From assembly GCA_027214125.1 (NCBI GenBank), contig JAPWHF010000004.1, positions 223,777 through 287,776 on the forward strand: DNA of 64,000 bases, written 5' to 3'. The notes beneath the pieces are model-generated. The model worked only from the letters and a program-made list of their open reading frames with translations. It ran no database searches and had not been told where the DNA came from. Origin of the DNA: Zoogloeaceae bacterium G21618-S1. Its GTDB lineage: Bacteria > Pseudomonadota > Gammaproteobacteria > Burkholderiales > Rhodocyclaceae. This document shows positions 45,917-53,710 of this stretch, piece after piece (within the stretch, counting starts at the first letter, position 1; each line of letters begins with the position of its first letter). A program made the position numbers and the translations under genes.

Positions 45917-45930
45917 TTGATGGATATCAA
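45917..45930. promoter_or_regulatory. FNR/DNR-type binding palindrome
   Basis: TTGAT-GGAT-ATCAA is a perfect FNR-family site, 126 bases upstream of the hemerythrin-Crp ATG and 150 upstream of the gene at 46081. It suggests oxygen- or NO-linked control of one or both genes, by Fnr/Dnr-type proteins or by the fusion regulator itself. The rest of the 289-base gap shows no other clear site. Confidence 0.72.
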
Positions 45931-46080
45931 TTGCATTTGTCCAAACCCCTGATGTAACGGCAAAAAAAGGGGCCTCGAAGCCTGTCGCACCCGACGCGCC
46001 TTGTTCGCCGCGGAGGCGCGTCTACACTGAAACCTGTCACCCCCCGGCTCGCCCAAATGCACGCCTCATAGGAAATCGTC

Positions 46081-47226
46081 ATGGCTCAAGGCTTGAAGTA
46101 CGACAATGACACCCTCGTCGGTGGCCCGTCACGCGCCTGGGTCACCCCCAATTTCCGCCTCGCCGAGTACGCTCGGCCCGACGGCAGCATCCGGATCCAC
46201 CGGGAACTGGTTGCTGCGGTGCAGATACTGCGCAACACACTCAAGCGCAGCGTCGATATCGCCTCGCTGCTGCCCGAAGGCACGCTCGGGCGCGGTCGGG
46301 ACGGCCGCTTCGTGTGGGTCGAAGCGGGCGAACCCGCCGAGGTCGCTGCCGCCGCCACACGCTTGGCGCGAGACGGCTGGTTCGAACGCATCGAGATCAA
46401 GGGCGCAGGGGTGTACCTCGAAATGCCCGATCCCGCGCAGCTACCACCCTTGCCGGCCGAAAACGCGCTGGCGCGCGCCATCGAGGTCACCGCCGCCTTC
46501 GAGACCTCGGGCGATCCCTACCTGCAGGTGACCGGTAATTTCGACGGCGCGGGGCTGTCTTTCGGGCCGATCCAGGTGAATTTCGGCACCGGCACACTGC
46601 AGGAGATGTTCCGCCGTTTCGAGGCCCGCGACGCCGCCGCGCTGCGCCGCGCCTTCGGCCCGCGCTGGCCGGCCTGGCAGGCGGTGATGGCCTTGCCCTC
46701 GCGACGCAAACAGGTCGAATGGGCCGACGAACACAGCCGCGGGCGCAACAAAGCCGACTTCGAACCGGCCTGGACGGCAGCGCTGCAGGCAGTCGGCAAC
46801 ACCCCCGCCTTCCGCGACGAAACCCTGCGCTATGCCTACGATGTGTATGGTCGCAAGCTCATCGCCGCGCTGTCGTGGCTCAATGGTGTGTGCCCCATCC
46901 CCATCGGCAACTTCCGCTGTCTGGCCGCGCTGTACGACCTGTGCGTGCAGCAGGGCAGCCTGAACAAGGCGCATGACACCATCCGCCGGCGCATCGCCAC
47001 CGAAAACCCGACCGACGAATTCCAGCTCACCCGCATCGCCGTCGAAGAGCGCGGGCGCAAGGCCAACGCGCAGTGGCGCGCCGACTGCATCAGCCGCCGC
47101 CTGTGCATCCTCGAACGCGAACCGGTCGAAGTCACCGAGTCAGGGCGCAGCGCCCAGCGCGACAACCCGAATCTGTATCTGCTGCGCAATGTGCCGGTGA
47201 AGCAGATGGAGCGGTATTTGTTGTAG
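46081..47226 (+). CDS. cell-wall-hydrolase-like protein: M15-type N-terminus fused to lysozyme/chitosanase-like domain
   Basis: A 381-residue protein with no evident signal peptide. Residues 20-60 (WVTPNFRLAEYARPDGSIRIHRELVAAVQILRN) resemble the start of M15 D-Ala-D-Ala peptidases but without visible zinc ligands, so this part looks degenerate. From about 137 the sequence AFETSGDPYLQVTGNFDGAG then LSFGPIQVNFGTGTLQEMF resembles lysozyme-like/GH46-type peptidoglycan-binding proteins, with E141 a candidate catalytic acid. The rest is helical with many Arg/Trp. AGGA precedes the ATG. No holin or phage genes are nearby. The annotation is by motif memory and needs a search. Confidence 0.5.
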   Translation: MAQGLKYDNDTLVGGPSRAWVTPNFRLAEYARPDGSIRIHRELVAAVQILRNTLKRSVDIASLLPEGTLGRGRDGRFVWVEAGEPAEVAAAATRLARDGWFERIEIKGAGVYLEMPDPAQLPPLPAENALARAIEVTAAFETSGDPYLQVTGNFDGAGLSFGPIQVNFGTGTLQEMFRRFEARDAAALRRAFGPRWPAWQAVMALPSRRKQVEWADEHSRGRNKADFEPAWTAALQAVGNTPAFRDETLRYAYDVYGRKLIAALSWLNGVCPIPIGNFRCLAALYDLCVQQGSLNKAHDTIRRRIATENPTDEFQLTRIAVEERGRKANAQWRADCISRRLCILEREPVEVTESGRSAQRDNPNLYLLRNVPVKQMERYLL

Positions 47227-47262
47227 CCGCGCGTCAGCGAAGCACGCACTGAGTGCCAGAAA

Positions 47263-47301
47263 GCCGACAGCCCGCAACGCCGCATTGCGTCGGCCTTCTT
47301 T
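47263..47301 (+). terminator. probable terminator after the hydrolase-like gene
   Basis: GCCGAC pairs with GTCGGC around an inner stem GCA/TGC, followed by CTTCTTT, 37 bases after the stop codon. Stem and tail are moderate, so this is probable rather than certain. Confidence 0.6.
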
Positions 47302-47379
47302 ACAGACAATACGTCACAGCATCGGTGGCGCCAAGGCCAACCCATTGTTTTATTAGAAAAATGTGACACGCGTCCGTTT

Positions 47380-47396
47380 TGGCGCAAGACTTGCTT
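47380..47396 (+). promoter_or_regulatory. sigma-54 (-24/-12) promoter of the PEP-CTERM gene
   Basis: TGGCGCA-AGAC-TTGCT places GG (47381-47382) and GC (47393-47394) exactly 12 bases apart, the RpoN -24/-12 arrangement. The expected start leaves a leader of about 70 bases before the ATG. In Zoogloea-type bacteria PEP-CTERM genes are reported to depend on RpoN with PrsK/PrsR, which this fits. Confidence 0.7.
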
Positions 47397-47478
47397 TCGA
47401 CTACCCAGACCCATTGCCGACGGCCTCGCCAGCACCACCGCCGAAAAGCATCGTCCTCATGATTCTGGAGCCAAGCGC

Positions 47479-48243
47479 ATGACACAGCTTTCTCGTATCG
47501 CCCTGACCACCGCCCTGACACTCGCTGCCGCCGGTGCCCAGGCCGCCCCGACCTTCTGGACCGACTGGACCGGCGGCGATCTGGATCAGGGCCCTGGCTT
47601 CCAGGCCCAGGGTACGATCACCACCGGCACGGCCACGGTGGGCGTCACCTACACCAACGCCAATGGCGTCGGCTTCTATCAGCCCACGGGCGGCATCGAC
47701 TACTGGCAGAACCAGGGCGGCGGCCGGAACGACGCCATCTCGCCATACACCAGCGCAGCGGTCGACAACAGCCCGACCGGCTCCGACATCATTGCGCTGC
47801 GCTACGCTGGCACGCAGACGCTGCAGTTCTCCGAGGCCATCGCCAATCCGGTGTTCGGCTTTGTCAGCCTCAACGGCAACGGCTACGCCTTCAATCAGGA
47901 TTTCGTGATCATCAGCGCAGGCGGTGCCGACGGCAATGCCTGCGGCTACTGGGGTTGCGGCACGTCGTACAAAAACATCGTCGATCTGGGTGGCGGCAAT
48001 TTTGAATACCAGCTGCTGGGCACCGGCGAGCCGCACGGCACCCTGCGCTTCACCGGCGCCTTTGACACGGTCAGCTGGCGCAGCCTGAGCAACGAATACT
48101 GGAACGGTTTCACGGTTGGTATCCAAGGCACCGCGGTTGAAATCTTCCCCGAGCAGCCCGGCGGCACGGTTCCGGAACCAGCCACGCTGGCGTTGCTTGG
48201 CCTGAGCCTGCTCGGTCTGGGCGCTGCCCGCCGTCGCCGCTGA
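47479..48243 (+). CDS. PEP-CTERM sorting-domain exported protein
   Basis: A 254-residue exported protein with a signal peptide (LTTALTLAAAGAQA) and a C-terminal PEP-CTERM tail: VPEPATLALLGLSLLGLGAA followed by RRRR, recognised by exosortase/EpsH systems. The body is Gly/Thr/Asn-rich beta-type with two cysteines in the segment NACGYWGCG. Such proteins are made by floc- or biofilm-forming bacteria and sorted to the outer surface or extracellular matrix. GGAG precedes the ATG; a -24/-12 promoter is upstream and a terminator downstream. The specific role of this protein is unknown. Confidence 0.9.
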   Translation: MTQLSRIALTTALTLAAAGAQAAPTFWTDWTGGDLDQGPGFQAQGTITTGTATVGVTYTNANGVGFYQPTGGIDYWQNQGGGRNDAISPYTSAAVDNSPTGSDIIALRYAGTQTLQFSEAIANPVFGFVSLNGNGYAFNQDFVIISAGGADGNACGYWGCGTSYKNIVDLGGGNFEYQLLGTGEPHGTLRFTGAFDTVSWRSLSNEYWNGFTVGIQGTAVEIFPEQPGGTVPEPATLALLGLSLLGLGAARRRR

Positions 48244-48264
48244 ACACGCTCGCGCACCATGCAG

Positions 48265-48293
48265 AACGGCGACCTCGGTCGCCGTTTTGTTTT
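48265..48293 (+). terminator. intrinsic terminator of the PEP-CTERM gene
   Basis: AACGGCGAC-CTCG-GTCGCCGTT followed by TTGTTTT on the plus strand, 21 bases after the stop. Perfect 9-bp stem and tetraloop. Confidence 0.88.
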
Positions 48294-48326
48294 CAGCGGC
48301 GGCCATTCGCCGCCATCAAGTCGCAG

Positions 48327-48680
48327 TCAGTCGCGCCGATCCTTCGCGCCCCGCTCGCGATCCTCATCATCGCGGTCGGCACGTTTACGCTCGGTCTTCA
48401 TGACTTCGCCAGAATGCGGATCGACATACAACTTGACACGCTGCCCCTCGGCATTGGTCGCCTTCACTTCATAGCGATCGCGCTCACGCTCGACCGACCG
48501 GATGTCGCGGTAACCGGCCGCGGTGAGTGTGTCGTGGATTTGCGGGATGCCGAGCCACTCAAGCTGAGACATGGGCGCGCTGGCAGGCGCGTTCTGCGCA
48601 AACGCGGGCACCAGGGCAGCACCGCCGGCAACGAGTCCGGAAGCCATGACGAGGGAGGCAAGCAGGGTACGGGTTTTCAT
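48327..48680 (-). CDS. PepSY-domain exported protein
   Basis: A 117-residue protein with a signal peptide (TLLASLVMASGLVAGGAALVPAFAQ) and a single PepSY domain: LGIPQIHDTLTAAGYRDIRSVERERDRYEVKATNAEGQRVKLYVDPHSGEVM split over residues 43-94. The tail is rich in Arg/Asp/Glu (RKRADRDDEDRERG). PepSY proteins often inhibit peptidases or bind divalent ions; this small stand-alone type is of unknown role. AAGGAG precedes the ATG. Confidence 0.85.
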   Translation of the reverse strand: MKTRTLLASLVMASGLVAGGAALVPAFAQNAPASAPMSQLEWLGIPQIHDTLTAAGYRDIRSVERERDRYEVKATNAEGQRVKLYVDPHSGEVMKTERKRADRDDEDRERGAKDRRD

Positions 48681-48858
48681 GGTGGTTCTCCTTTGGGTTC
48701 ATCTCGATCGTCTGTTCGACCGTGGAGCCATTCTGGAACCCACCCCCTGAACCACGGCTGAAGCGCGCGTTCACCCCGCGTTCATGCGGCGCGATCGCGC
48801 GCATCAACGCAAAAAAGGGCGGTCACCCGCGAGGGCGCCGCCCATTCTCAAGGCCAGA

Positions 48859-49941
48859 TCACACCGCCTCGGCCGTCTCCATCGTCGGGTAGTCGATATA
48901 GCCTTCGGGGCCCGAGGTGTAGAAGGTCGCCGGATTCGGCGTATTCAGCTCGGCGCCTGCCGCAATCCGTGCCGGCAGGTCCGGATTGGCCAGGAAGCCT
49001 GTGCCAAACGCAACCGCGTCCAGGGTGCCCGCGGCGACAGCAGCCGCCGCTTCGTCGGGGGTGTAGCCCATGTTGCCGATGAGCACGCCATGGTAGTGCT
49101 CGCGCACCGGACTCACCACGTCGCCGTGCTGCTTGCCGAAGAAGTCGGCGCGCATCAGGTGCAGATAGGCCAGGTCGTAGTCATTCAGGCGCTTGGCCAA
49201 CCAGGTGATGAGGCCGACCGGGTCGCTGTCGATCATGTCGTTGTAACTGTTGAGCGGCGACAGGCGCAGACCGACGCGGTCGCTCCCCCACACGCCAATC
49301 ACCGCGTCGAGCACTTCAAGCAGCAGGCGGGCACGGTTTTCGATCGCGCCGCCGTAGGCACCGCTGCGGGTATTGACGCCGTCGCGCAGGAACTGGTCGA
49401 GCAGGTAGCCGTTGGCGCCGTGCACTTCCACGGCATCGAAGCCGGCGGCCTTGGCGTTGGCCGCCGCCTGGGCGAAACCGGCAACGATGGCGGGAATCTC
49501 GTCGTCAGCCAGCGCGCGCGGCACGGTGTAGGGTTGCTTGCCTTGCGGGGTGTGCACCTCGTCGTTGGCAATGGCCTTGGCGACCGATGACACCGGCTGG
49601 CGGCCGTCATTGAGCAGCGGATGGGCGGCGCGGCCGCCGTGCCACAGCTGCAGCGCGATGCGCCCGCCCTTGGCGTGCACCGCATCGGTCACGGTCTTCC
49701 AACCGGCAATCTGCGCCTCGGAATAGATGCCCGGCTCGTGCCAGAAGGCCGAGGTGCCTTCCATGGCCATGGTGGCCTCGGCAATGAGCAGCCCGGCGCT
49801 GGCACGCTGGGCGTAGTGGGTGGCCATCAGCGCGCCGGGCACATGCTCGGCTTCGGCGCGGGTGCGGGTCAGCGGCGCCATCAAGATGCGGTTGGGCAGC
49901 GTCAGCGCGCCGGCCTGCAGGGGTGAAAACAGCGTGGTCAT
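48859..49941 (-). CDS. Old Yellow Enzyme-family alkene reductase (NemA-like)
   Basis: A 360-residue FMN-dependent NAD(P)H oxidoreductase reducing activated alkenes and nitro compounds. The barrel starts LFSPLQAGALTLPNRILMAPLTRTRA. VEVHGANGYLLDQFLRDGVN (about 178-197) includes His/Asn that bind the substrate carbonyl, and the FMN phosphate region is GNMGYTPDEAAAA...FGTGFLANPDLP (about 305). AAGGA precedes the ATG at 49941. It is divergent from an HxlR regulator with a palindrome between them, the standard arrangement for electrophile-sensing control. Confidence 0.92.
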   Translation of the reverse strand: MTTLFSPLQAGALTLPNRILMAPLTRTRAEAEHVPGALMATHYAQRASAGLLIAEATMAMEGTSAFWHEPGIYSEAQIAGWKTVTDAVHAKGGRIALQLWHGGRAAHPLLNDGRQPVSSVAKAIANDEVHTPQGKQPYTVPRALADDEIPAIVAGFAQAAANAKAAGFDAVEVHGANGYLLDQFLRDGVNTRSGAYGGAIENRARLLLEVLDAVIGVWGSDRVGLRLSPLNSYNDMIDSDPVGLITWLAKRLNDYDLAYLHLMRADFFGKQHGDVVSPVREHYHGVLIGNMGYTPDEAAAAVAAGTLDAVAFGTGFLANPDLPARIAAGAELNTPNPATFYTSGPEGYIDYPTMETAEAV

Positions 49942-50010
49942 GGATCGTGTCCTTGTTCGAATCTCTGAGCGGAAAAACAACTTGGACAGAGTGTGGGGGT
50001 GCTGGTAACA

Positions 50011-50029
50011 AATATCAACCAGTGGTATT
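50011..50029. promoter_or_regulatory. inverted repeat between nemA-like and hxlR-type genes (candidate operator)
   Basis: AATATCA-ACCAG-TGGTATT is an inverted repeat (6 of 7 pairs) lying between two direct GGTAAC repeats (50004-50009, 50032-50037). It is 70 bases upstream of the reductase ATG and 39 upstream of the regulator ATG, a suitable place for HxlR-type autoregulation. Confidence 0.5.
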
Positions 50030-50067
50030 TTGGTAACCTACTCGCCGCATTGAACCCGGAGCCCCAC

Positions 50068-50412
50068 ATGAACGCCCCAGCCACCGAAGTCGACACCAAA
50101 AAAACCGGCTGCAATGAACCCTGCCCCATCGAGCGCGGCATGCGCGTGCTCGGCGGCAAGTGGACCGGCTCGGTGCTTTGGCACCTCAAGGACGGCCCGG
50201 TGCGCTTCAACGACCTCGCCCGCCAGCTCGGCGGCGCCAGCAAGAAGATGGTGGACCAGCGCCTGAAGGAACTCGAAGCGCAAGGCCTGGTGCGCCGCGA
50301 GGTGCTCAGCACCCGGCCGATTGCCGTGGCCTACGAGATGACAGACATGGGCCACAGCGCCCTGGGCGTGCTCGAACACCTCAAGGCGTGGACCGACACA
50401 CACGGGATCTGA
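50068..50412 (+). CDS. HxlR-family winged-helix regulator
   Basis: A 114-residue HxlR-type regulator with CPIERGMRVLGGKWTGSVLWHLKDGPVRFNDLARQLGG (19-56) and LVRREVLSTRPIAVAYEMT. A Cys pair at 15 and 19 (GCNEPCPIERG) could sense electrophiles, as in related aldehyde/quinone-responsive members. GGAG is 7 bases before the ATG. It is divergent from the Old Yellow Enzyme gene and probably represses it. Confidence 0.88.
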   Translation: MNAPATEVDTKKTGCNEPCPIERGMRVLGGKWTGSVLWHLKDGPVRFNDLARQLGGASKKMVDQRLKELEAQGLVRREVLSTRPIAVAYEMTDMGHSALGVLEHLKAWTDTHGI

Positions 50413-50456
50413 ACGGCGCCGCACCCGACGGCCCAACGGGCGCAGAGCCAACGCAC

Positions 50457-51134
50457 TCAGCCTGCGGGCACCCGCAGCGCGTCCACGCAGGCATCGATGC
50501 GCTGCTCAGCCTCACGCAAGGACGCCTCAAGCCGTTCGTCCGCAAACTCGTCGTACTCCACGGCCACACTGGTTACATCGGTAATGCCGATATAGCCGAA
50601 GGCCGTCCGCACGTGCGGCTCGACGTGGTTCATTGCCGCAATGCGGCCGCCGGGGCCGTAGCCGTGGTCACCCCGCGCGCTGACGAGAATGAGCCGCTTA
50701 CCCTGCGCCTTCAGGAGTGGCCAGTAAGGCACGCCGGCACGCTGCCGATCGAATCCGAAGGTGCGCCCAACCCGCACGATATTGTCGATGTAGGCCTTGA
50801 AACCGGCTGGCACGCCAAAGTTGTACATCGGCACGCCAGCGACGATGACATCGGCCGCCAGCAGCTCATCGACCAACGCATCACTCTCGGCCAAAACACT
50901 GTCCATCCACGGTTCGCGCTGCGCCGGCGGCGTGAAGGCGGCATGGATCCACTCGCCGCTGACCGGCCGCGGTGGCTGCCGGCCGACATCCCGGTAGCGA
51001 ATGCGATCTTGCGGGCAGGCCTCACGCCAGCGCGCTGCGAAGCGTGCCGTAAGCCGGCGCGAATGAGAACCGTAGGGCTCAATTCCGGAGCGGCCGGCGC
51101 GGGCGCTGGCATCAATATGAAGGAGTGTCGTCAT
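50457..51134 (-). CDS. FMN-dependent NADH azoreductase-like flavoprotein
   Basis: A 225-residue flavodoxin-fold enzyme of the AzoR type, reducing quinones or azo/nitro compounds. It starts MTTLLHIDASARAG and carries the FMN-binding segment VPMYNFGVPAGFKAYIDNIVR (about 101-121) and VSARGDHGYGPGG near 150. AAGGA precedes the ATG. It is divergent from a LysR regulator, the usual pairing for this family. Confidence 0.9.
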   Translation of the reverse strand: MTTLLHIDASARAGRSGIEPYGSHSRRLTARFAARWREACPQDRIRYRDVGRQPPRPVSGEWIHAAFTPPAQREPWMDSVLAESDALVDELLAADVIVAGVPMYNFGVPAGFKAYIDNIVRVGRTFGFDRQRAGVPYWPLLKAQGKRLILVSARGDHGYGPGGRIAAMNHVEPHVRTAFGYIGITDVTSVAVEYDEFADERLEASLREAEQRIDACVDALRVPAG

Positions 51135-51272
51135 GGGGGTATCCTTGTACGAATGTCAAAATTGATTTGTGTAAAAACGCCGGAGCACTCGCACTTTGCC
51201 AAGCAAACAAGGCATATTCAAACGATCAATTTTTCACCGACCGGCAAATAATTTTTGCCGATCACCCCAAGC

Positions 51273-52199
51273 ATGAACTCACGCCTGCCCCCTTTGTCCC
51301 AGTTGCGCGCCTTCGAAGCCGCGGCCCATCACCTCAACTTCAAACGAGCGGCCGAGGCGCTGTCGGTCACGCCGGCCGCCATTAGCCATCAGGTGCGCGC
51401 GCTGGAAGCCCATCTGGGCATGCCGCTGTTCGAACGCCAGCCCCGGCAGCTGGTGCTTACACCGGCGGGGCAACACCTCTATCCGGTACTGCAAGACGGC
51501 TTCGCCGCCTTTGCCCGGGCGATTGCCACCATCACGAGCGCGAATGCGCAACACATCGTCACGCTCTCGGTCACACCGGCTTTCGCCGCGCATTGGCTGA
51601 TCCCGCGACTGTCATCGTTCAATGCGCAGCATCCCGACATCAATCTGCGCCTCCACGCCAGCGAGGTCGCTGTTGATCTGAGTCGCAGCGACGTGGATCT
51701 GGCGGTGCGCTACGGATCCGGCCCCTATCCGGAATGCGAGACGCTCGAACTATGCAAGGACGTGTTTGCTGCGGTGGCGGCACCAACGCTGATGGCAGAC
51801 GGGATGACGGCGCCCGACAACGCACGCTTGATCCACGTCGACTGGCATCGCCCCCACCCCGACTTGCCAATCTGGGCCGACTGGTTCCGCACCGCCGGCA
51901 GGACGGCGCCGAGCGCTGGGCCGGGGCTGAACTTCAGCGACGAGAGTCACGCCATCCAGGCCGCCATGGCCGGTCAGGGCGTGGCACTGCTGAGCCTGAG
52001 CCTGGTCGACGAGGCGATTGCACGCGGGGCGCTAAAAGTACTCGCCGGCCCGCAGTTGGCCGGTCCGTCCTACCACCTGCTGGCCGCACCAGAGCGCTCG
52101 GCCCCGGCGGGTATCGTGGCGCGCTGGCTGCGCTCGGCCTTTGCCTCCGCCGCGTCACTCAGCGCACAAGCACCAGTGCCCATATCACGGCGGCGTTGA
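51273..52199 (+). CDS. LysR-family regulator (GcvA-like subgroup)
   Basis: A 308-residue regulator with an N-terminal helix-turn-helix LSQLRAFEAAAHHLNFKRAA...SVTPAAISHQVRALEAHLG (8-52) and a LysR effector domain with DLAVRYGSGPYPECETLEL near 150. A TTG at 51255 would add six residues; I prefer the ATG. It is divergent from the azoreductase gene, its probable target. Its 3' end overlaps the convergent dgkA by 41 bases. Confidence 0.88.
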   Translation: MNSRLPPLSQLRAFEAAAHHLNFKRAAEALSVTPAAISHQVRALEAHLGMPLFERQPRQLVLTPAGQHLYPVLQDGFAAFARAIATITSANAQHIVTLSVTPAFAAHWLIPRLSSFNAQHPDINLRLHASEVAVDLSRSDVDLAVRYGSGPYPECETLELCKDVFAAVAAPTLMADGMTAPDNARLIHVDWHRPHPDLPIWADWFRTAGRTAPSAGPGLNFSDESHAIQAAMAGQGVALLSLSLVDEAIARGALKVLAGPQLAGPSYHLLAAPERSAPAGIVARWLRSAFASAASLSAQAPVPISRRR

Positions 52200-52527
52200 G
52201 CAGGGCCACAAATACAGCGGCACTGCCAATGTCCTTGGCGCGTTTGGCGAGCGAGTGGCTGTCGAGCGAGACACGGTCGACGGTGGCTTCGACCGCCGAA
52301 TTGAGCAACTCGACCACGAGCACGAACATCACGCTGGCGATCAGCATGGCACGCTCGATGCCACTCACATCGAACCACAGGGCGAGCGGTATGAGCACGG
52401 CGGCGAGCAGCACCTCCTGACGAAACGCGTCTTCGACACGAAAGGCGGCGGCCAGACCGTTCATCGAATAACCAAAGGCGTTGATCAACCGGCGCAGGCC
52501 GGTTTTACCCTTGAACGGGCTTTCCAT
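52159..52527 (-). CDS. dgkA: diacylglycerol kinase
   Basis: A 122-residue trimeric membrane kinase phosphorylating diacylglycerol to phosphatidate. Three membrane helices are present, and the conserved catalytic segment VELLNSAVEATVDRVS (about 69-84) then LAKRAKDIGSAAVF. The start at 52527, with GGAG upstream, lies inside the 3' end of the glycosyltransferase gene (23-base overlap), so it is the third gene of the metallophosphoesterase-glycosyltransferase operon and can recycle diacylglycerol made there. Confidence 0.93.
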   Translation of the reverse strand: MESPFKGKTGLRRLINAFGYSMNGLAAAFRVEDAFRQEVLLAAVLIPLALWFDVSGIERAMLIASVMFVLVVELLNSAVEATVDRVSLDSHSLAKRAKDIGSAAVFVALLNAAVIWALVLVR

Positions 52528-53710
52528 TCAGATCTCCGGGAACGGTGCGGGGATGGGGGGCGGTCAGTTGCCGGTAGAGCACGGCCAGACGCGCAGCCAT
52601 GGCGGTGTCGGACCACTCGGCAGCGTGCGCCCGGGCGGCGCGTGCCAGCGTGGTCTGGCGTCCGGGGTCGGCGAGCAGATCGATCAGCGCCTGCGCGAAG
52701 GGCTCGGCCTCGGCGGGCGGCGTGCGGGCAGCGGCGCAATTGGCGACCACGTCGCGTACGCCCATCTCGGCCAGACACACCACCGGCAAACCGGCGGCCA
52801 TGGCTTCGAGCAGCACCAGGCCCTGGGTTTCGGTCTTGGAGCCGAACACGAAGGCATCGGCGGCCGCGTAGCAATCAGGCAAGTCGTCTTCGCGCGAAAG
52901 ATAGCCGACGAAGGCCACGCTGTCGGTCAGTCCGCGGCTTCTGACGGCCTGGCGCAGCGGCGCATTGGCCGGGCCGTCGCCAGCCAGCAAAATGCGTGCG
53001 CTCGATTTCCTGTTCCGCAACTGCTCTGCCACATCGAGCAGAAAATGCAGGTTCTTCTCGAAGGCCAGCCGACCGACGTACAGCGCCAGCGGCCGCTCGG
53101 CGGTGAAGCCGAAGCGCGCGCGGAAACGCGCGCCGTCGCCCTTGGCGTAGTGCGCCACCGGAATGCCGGTGGGCAGAATGTGAACCGGCTGGCGCACACC
53201 GTAGTCCCGCAAGCGCTCGGCCATCGCCGACGAGGGCGCGATCACCGCATCGACCGCATTGCATTGCTGCCGCGAGAGGCGACGGGCCAAGGCGCGCAGC
53301 GCCGATCGGGGCAGCCAGGGGGCGTAGTGGTGCAGGTAGTCTTCGAACAAAGTGTGATAGGTAACGACGGTTGGCAGCCCGGTCTTGCGGCGCAGGCGGC
53401 TGCCCAGGTAGTGCGCCAGAAACGGCGTCTGGATATGAATGGCGTCATAGTCATCCAGCGACAGCGCATCGACGGCGCGGCAGGCGTCGCGCCAGCGCAT
53501 GATGCGGTCTTCCGGGTCGCCCGGCACTGGTCGGCCGGCGATGCGCAGGACATCGATGTCGTCCCCGGCCGGGGCGTCGCCGCCGTAGTCCGGCGCCAGC
53601 AGCGTGGACGTCACACCGTGCGCCGGCAACTGCCGGCGGAAGGTTTCGATCGAGGTGGACACCCCGTTGATGCGCGGGAAGTACACATCGCTCAACATCA
53701 GGACACGCAT
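52505..53710 (-). CDS. GT4 glycosyltransferase, Agt-like (probable glycolipid synthase)
   Basis: A 401-residue GT-B glycosyltransferase: MRVLMLSDVYFPRINGVSTS opening, TYHTLFEDYLHHYAPWLP near 118, nucleotide-sugar part ALYVGRLAFEKNLHFLLDVAEQL near 206 and the EX7E-like FGSKTETQGLVLLEAMAAG near 290. This subgroup includes enzymes that glycosylate diacylglycerol. AAGGAGG precedes the ATG at 53710, which lies inside the end of the metallophosphoesterase gene. Next to a PlcP-like phosphoesterase it resembles Agt, which makes glycolipids from diacylglycerol in phosphate starvation (inference). Confidence 0.8.
   Translation of the reverse strand: MRVLMLSDVYFPRINGVSTSIETFRRQLPAHGVTSTLLAPDYGGDAPAGDDIDVLRIAGRPVPGDPEDRIMRWRDACRAVDALSLDDYDAIHIQTPFLAHYLGSRLRRKTGLPTVVTYHTLFEDYLHHYAPWLPRSALRALARRLSRQQCNAVDAVIAPSSAMAERLRDYGVRQPVHILPTGIPVAHYAKGDGARFRARFGFTAERPLALYVGRLAFEKNLHFLLDVAEQLRNRKSSARILLAGDGPANAPLRQAVRSRGLTDSVAFVGYLSREDDLPDCYAAADAFVFGSKTETQGLVLLEAMAAGLPVVCLAEMGVRDVVANCAAARTPPAEAEPFAQALIDLLADPGRQTTLARAARAHAAEWSDTAMAARLAVLYRQLTAPHPRTVPGDLNGKPVQG

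Noticed and set aside
46081-47226. Prophage lysis cassette
   Set aside because: The hydrolase-like gene has no holin, tail, capsid, integrase or att-like repeat near it, and its base composition matches the chromosome.
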